Notes under the pieces: model-generated
Databases searched by the model: none
The model's input: the letters and a program-made list of their open reading frames with translations, nothing else
Told to the model about the DNA's origin: nothing
Origin: Roseiarcus sp963726105
Lineage (GTDB): Bacteria > Pseudomonadota > Alphaproteobacteria > Rhizobiales > Beijerinckiaceae
Assembly: GCA_963726105.1 (NCBI GenBank)
Contig: CAVSBJ010000012.1
Span: 62,001 to 126,000 of the forward strand
DNA length: 64,000 nucleotides
Direction: 5' to 3'
Program-made: the position numbers and the translations under genes
Shown here: positions 26,485-35,986 of the stretch, piece after piece
How the letters are laid out: every line of letters begins with the position of its first letter
Numbering within the stretch: the stretch's first letter is position 1

Positions 26485-27219
26485 CTATCGCGCTCCCTGG
26501 CTTGCGGCCTTAAGAAAAGCGGCCCGCGAGTCCGACAATGACTCCCCGTGGAGCGCGAACAGGTCGCGGGCGAGAAAAAACCCGGTCAGACGGAACCCGT
26601 CGGCGATCTCCTGAGCGCTCGGTTGCGCTTCGAGCGGCGCGTCCTCGCGCAGGAAAGGGGGCAGCGGCAGCAGACGATCGCGCCAGGGCGCCCCGGCCTC
26701 GGCGCTCACCGCCCGCCCGGACTTGGGCGAGACATAAACGAGTCGATCGGTCGCGCCGGTCGCGGCGCAATGGCTGAGGTCGAGCCGAAACCCGCACTCG
26801 GCCAGGATCTGCGCTTCGAACCGGGCGAGCAGCGTTGGCGCGAGCGCCCCGTCGTCGAGGGCCTCGGCGATGACGCTCGCCGCCTCGTAAACCGCCTCAT
26901 GGGGATCGCGCTCGGGCAGCACCCGCACCAGCGCGGCGACATAGTTGATTCCGGCCAGGGCCAGCGCGCTGGCCATCAACCTGCCGGCCCGGAGCGAGAG
27001 CGGCTCGACAGCGAATGAGCCCAAATGCTCATCGAGCCGGGCGCGCCAGACGAGGCCGATCGTATTGCCGAGTTGGAGCGTCGCGCGCAGCCGCGCCGAC
27101 CTTCCGCCGCGCACGAGGCCGAGATGACGGCCGTGCGCGCGGGTCAAGGCTTCGACGATCGTCGAACCCTCGCCGTGCCGGCGGACGCCGATGATGAGCC
27201 CCTCGTCGCGCCATTCCAT
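26485..27219 (-). CDS. recO: DNA repair protein RecO
   Basis: A 244-residue RecO, which loads RecA onto SSB-coated DNA in the RecFOR pathway. The N-terminal OB-fold starts EWRDEGLIIGVRRHGEGSTIVEALT, and the mediator region contains NYVAALVRVLPERDPHEAVYEA. Some alphaproteobacterial RecO proteins keep a zinc-finger; here only isolated cysteines (ECGFRLDLSHCAATG) remain. ATG 27219 gives the family's usual N-terminus. It lies 17 bases downstream of the MFS gene. Confidence 0.87.
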   Translation of the reverse strand: MEWRDEGLIIGVRRHGEGSTIVEALTRAHGRHLGLVRGGRSARLRATLQLGNTIGLVWRARLDEHLGSFAVEPLSLRAGRLMASALALAGINYVAALVRVLPERDPHEAVYEAASVIAEALDDGALAPTLLARFEAQILAECGFRLDLSHCAATGATDRLVYVSPKSGRAVSAEAGAPWRDRLLPLPPFLREDAPLEAQPSAQEIADGFRLTGFFLARDLFALHGESLSDSRAAFLKAASQGAR

Positions 27220-27236
27220 GAGCGAGCCGCCTCCGC

Positions 27237-28484
27237 TTAAGAAGCGCGAAGATGCGCCGGCGGGGGCACGCGGGCGAGCTTCAAAGCGATGAGGAGCGCG
27301 AGCGCGGACAACGCTCCGACAAAGGCAGCCTCCCCCGGCCACGCGCCGAGGGTGAAGACCCAACCGCCGACCGAGCCCGCCAGGCTCGAGCCGGCGTAAT
27401 AAAAAAAGAGGTAAAGCGCGCTTGCCTGCGCCTTCCCTGCGTTGGCCCTCAAGCCCACCCAGCTCGAAGCGATCGAATGGCCGCCGAAAAAGCCGATCGT
27501 CACAACGCCAACCCCGACAATCGTGAGCCATAGTTTATCGGGCAAGGTGAGAAGGACACCAATCGGCATGAACGCGATGGCGAAGCCAATGATGCGGCGC
27601 CGGCCATAACGTCCGGCAAGTTCGCCCATCAATGCCGAGGCGACTGCGCCGACGAGGTAGATGCAGTATACAAGGCCGATCGTCGTCGGGTTCAGCGAGA
27701 AGGGCGGCGCCTCCAGTCGGAAGCCGATGTAATTGTATGTGGTGACGAAGGCGCCCATGAGCAGGAAGCCGATCGCGAACAGGTAGCGGAGACCCTCGTC
27801 GCTGAAATGCAGGCGAATCGTCGGCAGGAAGGCGATCGCGTGCACCTTCCCTGCGGGCCGTCGCTCCCTCGGCAGCGCGAAGGCGAAGGCGGTTGCGCAA
27901 GCCAGCGAAATGACCCCGACAAGAACGACGGCCTCGCGCCAGCCGCCGGCCTCGGCGAAAGCGGCGGTCGCCAGGCGCCCGCCCAAGCCGCCCAGCGTGT
28001 TGCCGGCTATGTAAAGGCCCATCGCGAGCCCAATTGCAGAGCGATCCATCTCTTCGACCAGATACGCCATCGCCACCGCCGGAACGCCGGAGAGCGCAAG
28101 ACCGGTCAGCGCCCGGAGGGCGACGAACGTCGTCCAATCCCTTGAAAGGGAGGCGGCTAGCGTCGCCGCGGCGGCGGCGGCCAGCGAGGCTGTCATGATC
28201 GCCTTGCGTCCAAACACATCCGACAGCGTTCCGGCGAAGATCATTGCGACCGCCAGGACTCCAGTCGCGGCAGACAAGGACAGGCTCGCAGCAGCCGGAG
28301 AAATCGAAAAGGCCCGGGCGAAGAGCGGCATCAGCGGCTGGACGCAATAGAGAACAGCGAAAGTGGCGAAGCTGCCGAGAAACAGCGCAAAGTTCACGCG
28401 CCAGAACCGCGCCCCGCCGCGCGCAATCAAGGGCGGATCGTCGGCAGGCGCTTCGATTTTCGAGATCGTTGGGGTGGACGTCAC
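27237..28484 (-). CDS. MFS transporter (YnfM-like drug/metabolite exporter)
   Basis: A 415-residue major facilitator protein with 12 predicted helices. The loop 2-3 motif is GTLSDVFGRKAIM and its counterpart between helices 8 and 9 is GELAGRYGRRRIIG. Similar to YnfM, a putative arabinose/drug efflux protein; substrate unknown. GTG start. It precedes recO closely, but the pairing has no evident functional meaning. Confidence 0.83.
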   Translation of the reverse strand: MTSTPTISKIEAPADDPPLIARGGARFWRVNFALFLGSFATFAVLYCVQPLMPLFARAFSISPAAASLSLSAATGVLAVAMIFAGTLSDVFGRKAIMTASLAAAAAATLAASLSRDWTTFVALRALTGLALSGVPAVAMAYLVEEMDRSAIGLAMGLYIAGNTLGGLGGRLATAAFAEAGGWREAVVLVGVISLACATAFAFALPRERRPAGKVHAIAFLPTIRLHFSDEGLRYLFAIGFLLMGAFVTTYNYIGFRLEAPPFSLNPTTIGLVYCIYLVGAVASALMGELAGRYGRRRIIGFAIAFMPIGVLLTLPDKLWLTIVGVGVVTIGFFGGHSIASSWVGLRANAGKAQASALYLFFYYAGSSLAGSVGGWVFTLGAWPGEAAFVGALSALALLIALKLARVPPPAHLRAS

Positions 28485-28552
28485 GGGTCCAGCCTTTCCG
28501 CCTCAGTGGAACAAAGGCAAGTCAAAATTCGAGAGGCGCGGGAGTCGGGTCG

Positions 28553-29701
28553 CTACAGCGGCAGCGCGGCTGGACTTCCAGGATCGGACACCTGGGCTTG
28601 TCCACGGCCCTCGCCGAGGCAGGCCTCGATGAAATCGTCCATCTGCCGCGCAACGGTTCGGATATCGAACAAAGCCTCGACGCGCTTGCGTCCGGCGACT
28701 GCGAGATCGCCGCGCCGCTTGGGCTCATCCAGCAACCGGCCGAGCGCCGCCGCGATGCCATTGGCGTCGCTTGGTTCGACCGTCACCGCGCACGGACCGC
28801 AGATCTCGGCCAGGCCGCCCCGCCCCGAGGTGATCAGCGCAGCGCCGCTCGCCATGGCTTCCAGCGCCGTTCGACCGAACGGTTCGGGGCCGGTGGTGAG
28901 CACCATTCCGACATCGGCCCCCTCCCATGCCGCCTTGACCTCGTCATAAGGCACGTTCGAGTCGACCCTGATCCGGCCGTTGAAAGGCTCAGCGGCGGCG
29001 CGAAGCGCGTCGACGAGTTCCGGCTCCCGGTCGGCGGCCGCTGGGTCGGACACCATGAAGCGGGCGCTCCATTCGGGCCGCGAAGGCAGAACGCGCGCGA
29101 TCGCAGCCATCGCCTCCATGTGGCCCTTGTGCCCGAGCGCACGGCCGACGCTGAGGATCGACCGCTGCTTGGGTTTTGTCGCCGACCAGGCCTGCATATC
29201 CAGGCCGTTCGGCACGGCGCCCTGAAGCGGGCGAACCCTCGGGAAATCGCCGCGGAACTGGCCCAAGGCGTATTCGCTGACGAAGACGAAGCCGGAAAGG
29301 CGACGCATCTCCTGGCGCCGGAAGGCTCCATCGAACGCGTTCGTGGGCGCCTTGACATAGGCGTGGGTATGCAGAATCACCCGCGCGCCCGAGATCGACG
29401 CGATGAACGCCGCCGCCGGCAGATGATTTTCGACAATGGCGAGATCGATGCCGCGGCGCCGCAGCAACTGGGCGACGCCCCAGGCTTTCCCGAGATTGCC
29501 GCTGATCCCCGGGTCGAAAATCGTAGCAATCTCGATGCCCTCGAAGGGCTCGTCCACCGGCGGGCACACAACCAGCGTCGAGCGCGCATATCGGCTGTGA
29601 ACCACCAGGTCGCGAACGCAAAGCTCGACCGAAGCGGCAAGCCGCGGCCCGAAATGCGCATTGCGCAGCATGACGTAAGCAATCTTCGGCTCGCGCGCCA
29701 T
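28553..29701 (-). CDS. Glycosyltransferase (GT4-like, GT-B fold)
   Basis: A 382-residue retaining-type glycosyltransferase. The N-terminal acceptor domain includes ARVILHTHAYVKAP, and the donor domain carries SVGRALGHKGHMEAM followed by PEPFGRTALEAMASGAALITSGRGG, the E-x7-E motif of GT4 enzymes. Likely builds a surface polysaccharide or glycolipid. A lone gene divergent from moaC. No clear ribosome site precedes the ATG. Confidence 0.82.
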   Translation of the reverse strand: MAREPKIAYVMLRNAHFGPRLAASVELCVRDLVVHSRYARSTLVVCPPVDEPFEGIEIATIFDPGISGNLGKAWGVAQLLRRRGIDLAIVENHLPAAAFIASISGARVILHTHAYVKAPTNAFDGAFRRQEMRRLSGFVFVSEYALGQFRGDFPRVRPLQGAVPNGLDMQAWSATKPKQRSILSVGRALGHKGHMEAMAAIARVLPSRPEWSARFMVSDPAAADREPELVDALRAAAEPFNGRIRVDSNVPYDEVKAAWEGADVGMVLTTGPEPFGRTALEAMASGAALITSGRGGLAEICGPCAVTVEPSDANGIAAALGRLLDEPKRRGDLAVAGRKRVEALFDIRTVARQMDDFIEACLGEGRGQAQVSDPGSPAALPL

Positions 29702-29864
29702 CACCACATTCGGAAATTCAGGGCGCGCGGCCCGCCGCCCGCGCGCGTCCTTACACGGAAGGCTCGGGCGAACACAATCGACCGATCGATCATTGCCGCC
29801 CGCGGTGAATTTTGCTTGAAGGGGCGGCTGGACAACGATCAATGAACAAAGCTCATGCGGACGC

Positions 29865-30410
29865 ATGAGCGAAGGCGCGCCCCAACCCATGGTCTCATCC
29901 GCGGAGGAATCGAAGCCGCTCACCCATATCGGCGCAGACGGCGAAGCGCGGATGGTCGACGTATCGGACAAGGCGGCGACGGACAGGGTCGCGATCGCCG
30001 AGGGTCGGGTGCGCATGGCCGCGTCAACGCTGGCTACGATTCTCGCCGGCGACGCCAAAAAAGGCGACGTCATCGGCGCGTCGCGCATTGCCGGCATCAT
30101 GGCGGCCAAGAAGACGTCGGACCTCATCCCGCTTTGCCATCCGGTGGCCTTGACCAGGGTTGTGGTCGACATTGCGCCGGACCAGGCGCTGCCGGGCCTT
30201 AGCGTTCGAGCCGAAGCGCGATGCGTCGGCCAGACGGGCGTCGAGATGGAGGCGCTCACCGCCGTTTCCGTCGCCTGCCTGACGATCTACGACATGGCCA
30301 AGGCGGTCGATCGGGGCATGAGCATCGAGGCGGTTCGGCTGATCGAGAAACGGGGCGGCAAATCAGGCGGATGGCGCGCCGCGGATGAGCCGAAGGACAA
30401 GCGCGGATGA
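29865..30410 (+). CDS. moaC: Cyclic pyranopterin monophosphate synthase MoaC
   Basis: A 181-residue MoaC, which with MoaA makes cyclic pyranopterin monophosphate, the first intermediate of molybdenum cofactor. The core has MVDVSDKAATDRVAIAEG, KKTSDLIPLCHPVALT and the late GVEMEALTAVSVACLTIYDMAKAVD helix with the catalytic region. The first ~20 residues exceed most homologues, so the ATG at 29889 is possible. It overlaps moeA by four bases. The cofactor would serve the periplasmic Mo-enzyme at 22641. Confidence 0.92.
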   Translation: MSEGAPQPMVSSAEESKPLTHIGADGEARMVDVSDKAATDRVAIAEGRVRMAASTLATILAGDAKKGDVIGASRIAGIMAAKKTSDLIPLCHPVALTRVVVDIAPDQALPGLSVRAEARCVGQTGVEMEALTAVSVACLTIYDMAKAVDRGMSIEAVRLIEKRGGKSGGWRAADEPKDKRG

Positions 30411-31636
30411 ACGCCATGATGACGGTTGAAGAGGCGCTGGCGCGCGTGGTCGCTTCCGGCGCTCCCCCTCTCGACGAGGAGACGATCGCTCTCGAGCGGG
30501 CGTATGGCCGCGTCCTGGTCCGCGATCTCAAGGCCTTGCGCACCCAGCCGCCTTTTCCCAATTCCGCCATGGACGGCTACGCGCTGCGCGCGGCCGATAC
30601 GGCGCCGCCGCCGGCGACATTGACGGTGATCGGCGAATCCGCCGCCGGCCGCGCTTTCGAAGGGGCGGTCGGCCCAGGCGAGGCCGTGCGCATCTTCACC
30701 GGCGCGCCGATTCCGGCCGGCGCCGATTCCGTCGTCATCCAGGAGGACGTCGAGCGCGAGGAGAAGCGCATCCGGCTTTCGAGCGCGGCGCCGCTTGGCG
30801 ACAATCTGCGTCAGGCCGGCATGGATTTCCGCGAAGGCGAATCCCTCATTCCGGCCGGGCGTCGCCTCAGCCCGCGAGATGTGGCGCTGGCGGCCGCGGC
30901 GAACCATGCGGCGCTCGCGGTCCGCCGCCGCGCGCGGATCGCCATTCTTGCGACAGGCGACGAACTGGTCGCCCCCGGCGGGTCGCTCGGACCTGCGCAA
31001 ATCATCGCATCCAACAATTTCGCCGTCGCCGGGGTTGTCGAAGCCTATGGGGGAGTCGCGGTCGATCTTGGCATCGCGGCGGATGAAGTCGGCGCCATGA
31101 AAGCGGCGGTCAGCCGCGCCCATGACGCCAAAGCCGACGTCCTGGTGACGCTCGGGGGCGCCTCGGTTGGCGATTACGACCTCGTCCAGCAGGCGCTCGT
31201 TTCGTCGGGGATGGAGCTCGGCTTCTGGCGCATCGCCATGCGTCCCGGGAAACCGCTGATGCACGGGCGACTCGGCGCCATGCGCATCCTGGGCCTGCCC
31301 GGCAATCCAACCTCGTCCATGGTGTGTTCGATCCTGTTCCTGCGCCCCCTGTTGCGCGCTCTGCACGGCGAGTCCGACCCGGGCGCCGATCCCAGCCAGA
31401 CTGGGCGTCTCGCCGTCGATTTGCGCGCCAATGGAATCCGTCAGGACTATATGCGCGCGTCGCTCGACCGCAGCGCCGAAGGCATTCTCGTCGCGACCCC
31501 GGCCGCGGACCAGGATTCGTCGCTGGTGAAGACGATGGCCCGCGCCGACGGCCTCATCATTCGGCCGCCGAACGCCCCGCCGGCAAAGGCCGGCGACCTC
31601 TGCCGCGTCATCCCCTTTCATCGGCTTGGGGTGTAG
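30407..31636 (+). CDS. moeA: Molybdopterin molybdenumtransferase MoeA
   Basis: A 409-residue MoeA, inserting molybdate into adenylylated molybdopterin. Landmarks are the PFPNSAMDGYALRAAD start, IFTGAPIPAGADSVVIQED, ILATGDELV, LVTLGGASVGDYD and the GLPGNPTSSM motif. The start overlaps the moaC stop, and a second ATG lies four codons in. Confidence 0.92.
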   Translation: MNAMMTVEEALARVVASGAPPLDEETIALERAYGRVLVRDLKALRTQPPFPNSAMDGYALRAADTAPPPATLTVIGESAAGRAFEGAVGPGEAVRIFTGAPIPAGADSVVIQEDVEREEKRIRLSSAAPLGDNLRQAGMDFREGESLIPAGRRLSPRDVALAAAANHAALAVRRRARIAILATGDELVAPGGSLGPAQIIASNNFAVAGVVEAYGGVAVDLGIAADEVGAMKAAVSRAHDAKADVLVTLGGASVGDYDLVQQALVSSGMELGFWRIAMRPGKPLMHGRLGAMRILGLPGNPTSSMVCSILFLRPLLRALHGESDPGADPSQTGRLAVDLRANGIRQDYMRASLDRSAEGILVATPAADQDSSLVKTMARADGLIIRPPNAPPAKAGDLCRVIPFHRLGV

Positions 31637-31881
31637 AGCGGACTGCATTAGAGCAAGCCGCGTCTCTACGAGCGGCAGGGTGTCAAAAGCGTTCGCCGTT
31701 CCGGATGCGCGACGGTGCAAATTCCGGGGGCTCGGCGCCGTACGATCTGTGGGTCGCTTCCCGGCTTAGATCGTCCTCGATGAAGTTTTGCAAAGTCGCC
31801 GGCGGGGGCCGCAACGACCTCCACAGATCTGTCCGAGATTTCTGTGAACGCGGATGACAAGTTGGCGGACGAGGAGCCCGA

Positions 31882-32796
31882 ATGAAAAACCCACGCTTTG
31901 CGCTGGCGGCAATGCTGACGCTCGCGACGGCGTCGGCCAACGCGGCAGACCTGTCCCCGCCAATCGCGCCTGCGCCGCCACCCGATCCGGCAATCCCGAC
32001 TGGGTCACCCGTGCCAAACAGCGCCTTCTTTCTTGGCGTCGGCGGGAGCGCCAACTGGACGAATTTCGGCCACCAGCACGTCTATGCGATCGGAACTTCG
32101 AACGTCTTCACGGATGGCGTGCTGTCAGCTTCCGGCAGCGCTCAAGGGCCGACCAATATTCACATGGAGGACAGGTTCGCGTTCGCGCCGTCGTTCCAGG
32201 CCGGCTACTTTCAACGCTTCGGCGCGAGCGATTGGCTATGGGGAGCGAAACTCTCGTACAATTATCTAGGATCCACTTCGACCAACACCAACTCCATTAT
32301 CCCGCAGTTCGGCACATACACCACGATCGTGAACCCCACGCCGGTGCCTTTCAGCGGCCCGGCTTACGTGCGCGCCGCTCAGACGAGTTTTTTGCAGGAA
32401 ATCGACCTGATCCCGTTCCTGGGTCGCGCTTTCGGTCAAGGTTACGTCTACGCCGGAGGCGGTCCGACGCTTTCACAAACCCGCACCAGGCTGAATGGCC
32501 TGGTCGGTTTTGCGCTTGTCGATGGCGGCATCGTGGATCAATCCGGCGCGCCCCAGGACTTCTCGAGTTCGAGCTGGCTCATTGGCGGCGCGGCGATGGT
32601 CGGCGTCACCTACTTTCTGACCCCGACCTGGTTTCTCGATTTGAATTACACCTACGCCGCGACGGCAGGCCACACCGCGAACTTTGCGAGCCCATTTGTC
32701 GATCACAGTTCGACGAGCGTTGGAACATTGGTCGGCAATTCCGCCTGGAGGGCGGAGACGCAACGGGTCGGGCTCTCAATCAACAGGGCCTTTTGA
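31882..32796 (+). CDS. Outer-membrane beta-barrel protein, porin-family-like
   Basis: A 304-residue exported protein with a signal peptide ending SANAADL, a proline-rich stretch (about 25-45) and then alternating strands rich in Gly, Tyr, Phe and Thr. It ends with the aromatic RVGLSINRAF typical of outer-membrane barrels assembled by BAM. The layout resembles the OmpA/porin-family beta-barrels common in Hyphomicrobiales; ligand or role unknown. Confidence 0.72.
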   Translation: MKNPRFALAAMLTLATASANAADLSPPIAPAPPPDPAIPTGSPVPNSAFFLGVGGSANWTNFGHQHVYAIGTSNVFTDGVLSASGSAQGPTNIHMEDRFAFAPSFQAGYFQRFGASDWLWGAKLSYNYLGSTSTNTNSIIPQFGTYTTIVNPTPVPFSGPAYVRAAQTSFLQEIDLIPFLGRAFGQGYVYAGGGPTLSQTRTRLNGLVGFALVDGGIVDQSGAPQDFSSSSWLIGGAAMVGVTYFLTPTWFLDLNYTYAATAGHTANFASPFVDHSSTSVGTLVGNSAWRAETQRVGLSINRAF

Positions 32797-32862
32797 GCGG
32801 CGGCGGCTCAATCTGACATCGCGGCCATCGGGTCCAAAGGTCGAAAGACGCAGCGCGAAGGC

Positions 32863-33483
32863 TCAGGCGGGGGCGGAGCCCCGCCCCGCTTCCATGAGCC
32901 GCGCGGCGTAGCGCGCCATCTGGTCGACCTCGATGTTGACCTTATCCCCAGCCTTCCGCTCGCCCCAGGTCGTCACCATGAGCGTGTGCGGGATGAGCAG
33001 CGCCTCGAACATGTCGCCTTCGACCGCGTTCACGGTGAGCGACGTCCCGTCGAGCGCCACCGAGCCCTTGACGGCGATGAACTTCGATAAGCCCTCCGGC
33101 GCGCGGAAGCGGAAATGCGCCATGCCGTCGAAATCGCGCCGCGACAGGATCTCGGCGGTCCCGTCGACATGGCCGCTCACCATATGGCCGCCGAGCTCGT
33201 CGCCGACCTTGAGCGACCGCTCGAGGTTGACGCGCCCACCCGCCCGCCATTGCCCAAGCGTCGTCACCGCCAGCGTCTCGGCCCCGAGGTCGAAAGCGAT
33301 CACCGAACTCGCCCCCCGCGGCTCAACGCCAACCACGGTGAGGCACGCGCCCGAGTTGGCGATCGAGGCTCCCGGCGGAATCGTGCCCGCGTCGTAGGCG
33401 CTTGCGACCCTGAGCCAACTCAACTCACCTGATGGCGTAATATCAATGATTTGCCCAACGTCGCTGACAATTCCGGTGAACAT
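32863..33483 (-). CDS. ribE: Riboflavin synthase (alpha subunit)
   Basis: A 206-residue riboflavin synthase that dismutates two 6,7-dimethyl-8-ribityllumazines. It shows the duplicated lumazine-binding barrels: MFTGIVSDVGQI opening the first with NSGACLTVVG, and DGTAEILSRR opening the second with DGTSLTVNAVEGD. GAGAG precedes the ATG. In many alphaproteobacteria it follows ribD; here ribD lies 26 kb away. A 13-bp hairpin (33533-33563) sits in its leader, but I find no FMN-riboswitch core. Confidence 0.93.
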   Translation of the reverse strand: MFTGIVSDVGQIIDITPSGELSWLRVASAYDAGTIPPGASIANSGACLTVVGVEPRGASSVIAFDLGAETLAVTTLGQWRAGGRVNLERSLKVGDELGGHMVSGHVDGTAEILSRRDFDGMAHFRFRAPEGLSKFIAVKGSVALDGTSLTVNAVEGDMFEALLIPHTLMVTTWGERKAGDKVNIEVDQMARYAARLMEAGRGSAPA

Positions 33484-33532
33484 GCAACTCTCAACTTGCG
33501 TCGCAGGGACAAGAACACCTTAGTTACCATCG

Positions 33533-33563
33533 GGCCGCGCCATTTCCAAAGAAATGCGCGGCC
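33533..33563. promoter_or_regulatory. Strong hairpin in the ribE leader
   Basis: GGCCGCGCCATTTC (33533-33546) pairs with GAAATGCGCGGCC (33551-33563) around a CAAA loop with one bulged C. It lies 50-80 bases before the ribE start. No T run follows on either strand, so a regulatory or processing role is as likely as termination. Confidence 0.4.
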
Positions 33564-33691
33564 ACAACTCTGAAATCGCTGGGGTCAGTGTTTTTTTGCT
33601 GAAAATGGCCCACAAATTGGTCAAGACCAAGTCACAGATCCTATGTTAAAAAGTGTTCTCCCTTGCTGCAGCCAACAGTTAAATTCGAACC

Positions 33692-34285
33692 ATGATACCC
33701 GGAACTGTCCGCACTTCATCCAGCGACCGACCAGATTTCCGATCGAGACTGTATTGGCTCGACATTGACGTAAATTTCAAAGATATTATGCGTCAGCAGC
33801 GCATGTTGTCGAACCATCAGATCAGCCGCCGCCCAGCGTCATCCTTGCAATATTCTATCCTCAACGGTGTTGGAACTGTTGCAAACGCGCTATCTGTTGG
33901 CGTTAATACAACAACTTTCAACCGCTTTGCGGTCGATGTTGCAGCATTCTTACAAACGGACGAGGTTTTTGAGCAGGCCGAACTCAATAGATCGGCAAAA
34001 ATGATCTGGAACGACGTAGATATGGAGGCGCCGCGGCTGGAGATCTTTGTTCAGCCAAAGATGCTGAGGCATTTGGTCGAGCTGTACGTGAGCAAAAGGA
34101 TTGATAACGTCATAATGTCCATGAAAATTGCTGTCACGCGACAACCCATGGCCGATACGGATCCAGGTTCCGATCTCTTGCCAGTTCTTGACCCAGATCA
34201 ACGCCTTTATTTCCGGCGCACCCAGTGCGAGTTGTTGTCGGTGCACGCATCCCTCGCCCGTGAGCACCCGAGCAAGCGGTCGTAG
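33692..34285 (+). CDS. Hypothetical protein of atypical composition
   Basis: A 197-residue protein I do not recognise. It has no signal peptide or membrane segment; the sequence mixes charged and hydrophobic residues like a folded cytoplasmic protein (for example LYWLDIDVNFKDIMRQQRML and APRLEIFVQPKMLRHLVELYV split by short loops). The coding DNA is visibly less GC-rich than its neighbours and uses more A/T-ending codons, suggesting acquisition. No good ribosome site precedes the ATG. Confidence 0.5.
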   Translation: MIPGTVRTSSSDRPDFRSRLYWLDIDVNFKDIMRQQRMLSNHQISRRPASSLQYSILNGVGTVANALSVGVNTTTFNRFAVDVAAFLQTDEVFEQAELNRSAKMIWNDVDMEAPRLEIFVQPKMLRHLVELYVSKRIDNVIMSMKIAVTRQPMADTDPGSDLLPVLDPDQRLYFRRTQCELLSVHASLAREHPSKRS

Positions 34286-34409
34286 CTTTCCAGCCGCGAC
34301 GGATTGACGACAAAGCGCGTTCAAGCCGAGCCGGGAGGCGCGCGGCCTTGCCAGGGGGCCCTTCCTCCGCGCAGAGGAAAGGCGGGCAAAGGCCCAACGC
34401 CACCAGTCC

Positions 34410-35228
34410 ATGAGAATCGCGACCTTCAACGTCAACGGCGTCAATGGCCGCCTGTCCGTCCTTCTCCGCTGGCTCCAGGAGAAGTCGCCCGACGTTGTCT
34501 GCCTGCAGGAACTCAAATCCGGGACGTTTCCGCAAAGCGCGTTGCGCGCGGCGGGCTACGAGGCGATCTGGCAGGGCCAGAAAAGCTGGAACGGCGTCGC
34601 CATTCTCAGCCGCGGCAAGGGGTTGGTCGAGACCCGGCGCGCGCTTCCCGGCGACGATGATGATCTTCACAGCCGTTACATCGAGGCCGCGGTCGACGGC
34701 CTCCTGATCGGCTGCCTCTACATGCCGAACGGCAATCCGGTGAAAAGCGAGAAATTCACCTTCAAGCTGCGCTGGTTCGAGCGCCTGATCGCGCATGCGG
34801 CCGAGCTCCTCGCCACTGGCGCGCCAGTCGTGCTCGTCGGCGATTACAACGTGATGCCGACCGAGCTCGACGTCTACAAGCCCGAGCGATGGGTCAACGA
34901 CGCGCTGTTTCGCGTCGAGGTGCGCGACGCGTTTCGCCGGCTTGCCGATCAGGGTTGGACCGACGCTTTGCGAAGCCTTCATCCCGGCGAGCGCATCTAC
35001 ACGTTCTGGGATTATTTCCGTAACGCTTACGCGCGCGACGCCGGACTGCGCATCGACCATTTGCTCTTGAGCCCCGCTGTCGCCCCGCGCCTCAAGGCGG
35101 CTGGCGTCGATCGCGAGGTGCGAGGCTGGGAGAAGGCGAGCGATCACGCGCCGGTCTGGATCGAACTCGCCGCTCCAGCGCCTGAGCAAGCGAAGCGGAG
35201 CCGGCCTCCCTCACGGGCGACCGATTGA
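34410..35228 (+). CDS. xthA: Exodeoxyribonuclease III
   Basis: A 272-residue AP endonuclease/3'-exonuclease for base-excision repair. The fold begins MRIATFNVNGVNGR; the metal Glu is in CLQELKSG, then VLVGDYNVMPTELD, and the C-terminal active site has RIDHLLLSP and SDHAPVWIEL. Monocistronic by appearance. The C-terminal tail after ELAAPAP is longer and basic compared with the usual end. Confidence 0.9.
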   Translation: MRIATFNVNGVNGRLSVLLRWLQEKSPDVVCLQELKSGTFPQSALRAAGYEAIWQGQKSWNGVAILSRGKGLVETRRALPGDDDDLHSRYIEAAVDGLLIGCLYMPNGNPVKSEKFTFKLRWFERLIAHAAELLATGAPVVLVGDYNVMPTELDVYKPERWVNDALFRVEVRDAFRRLADQGWTDALRSLHPGERIYTFWDYFRNAYARDAGLRIDHLLLSPAVAPRLKAAGVDREVRGWEKASDHAPVWIELAAPAPEQAKRSRPPSRATD

Positions 35229-35333
35229 TGGGCCTGCGGCCAACGGGCGCTCGGTCCACTATCTTTGACAAAATCCCGGAACCGCAGATGATACTTTCCC
35301 ACGGCGGTAAACGCCGTAAAGGAGGCACATGCC

Positions 35334-35660
35334 ATGCCGAGATATATTCTTCTTTTTAAGTACAGCCCAGAAGGAGCAAAGGGCTTCTTGAAGGAAAAGG
35401 CAGCGCACCGCGAAGCTCAGATTCGAAAGACCTTTGAGGGTATGGGTGGAAAAGTCGAAGAATTGTATTGGACGACTGGCGGCGAGTACACCGGCGCGAT
35501 CGTTATGGAACTGCCGGACGCCGCGACCGGGGCGGCGTTTTCGATGGTTGCCGAGGCCACCGGAGCGTTCGGTGAAGTCGCCACGATGGAGGTGCTCACC
35601 TCAGGCGAACTCGACCGGGCTCTGGCGAAGTCGATCGCCTATCGTCCACCCGGCGGCTAA
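35334..35660 (+). CDS. GYD domain protein
   Basis: A 108-residue cytoplasmic protein with the GYD (ferredoxin-like) pattern: YILLFKYSPEGAKGF, then GKVEELYWTTGGEYTGAIVMELPD and a final EVLTSGELDRAL. GGAGGCAC precedes the ATG, itself just after a small hairpin (ACGGCG-GTAAA-CGCCGT, 35301-35317) that could modulate translation. Family function unknown. Confidence 0.8.
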   Translation: MPRYILLFKYSPEGAKGFLKEKAAHREAQIRKTFEGMGGKVEELYWTTGGEYTGAIVMELPDAATGAAFSMVAEATGAFGEVATMEVLTSGELDRALAKSIAYRPPGG

Positions 35661-35986
35661 CGCCTTCGAGGTCCAATTCGGCCGGGGGCGGCTACCCCGC
35701 CGCTCTCATTTGGCGCGTGGGGCCCGCGCCGCCCCGGCAAGAGCTACCGGGCCTCGTCTCGAGGCTGGCTTCAAATTCTCCAGAACCTCGTCTTCTGCGA
35801 ACTCCGCTCGACTAAAGCGGCGAGTTCCTCAGCATTTGATTTGTTACACAGGTTCGCTTCAAAAAATTGTGAGTACAACGATCGGAACAGCGACTTAAGT
35901 TGCAGATTACATCTTACCGAATAAATTGGGGCCACGATTGTTTTCTCGGTGAGCGCCGTTATGTCGGGATACCAATCGGAGTTTCG
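35661..35986. other. Gap upstream of the polyketide synthase operon
   Basis: No gene is supported. The second half (about 35830-35960) is AT-richer and presumably carries the promoter of the rightward type III PKS operon. I see no defined operator. Confidence 0.4.

Noticed and set aside
28244..29845. 533-codon plus-strand open frame
   Set aside because: Antisense of the glycosyltransferase gene, which carries the GT4 motifs.
30287..31720. 477-codon minus-strand open frame
   Set aside because: Antisense of moaC-moeA.
33484..33691. FMN riboswitch upstream of ribE
   Set aside because: A hairpin is present but the conserved FMN-element core blocks are not found.
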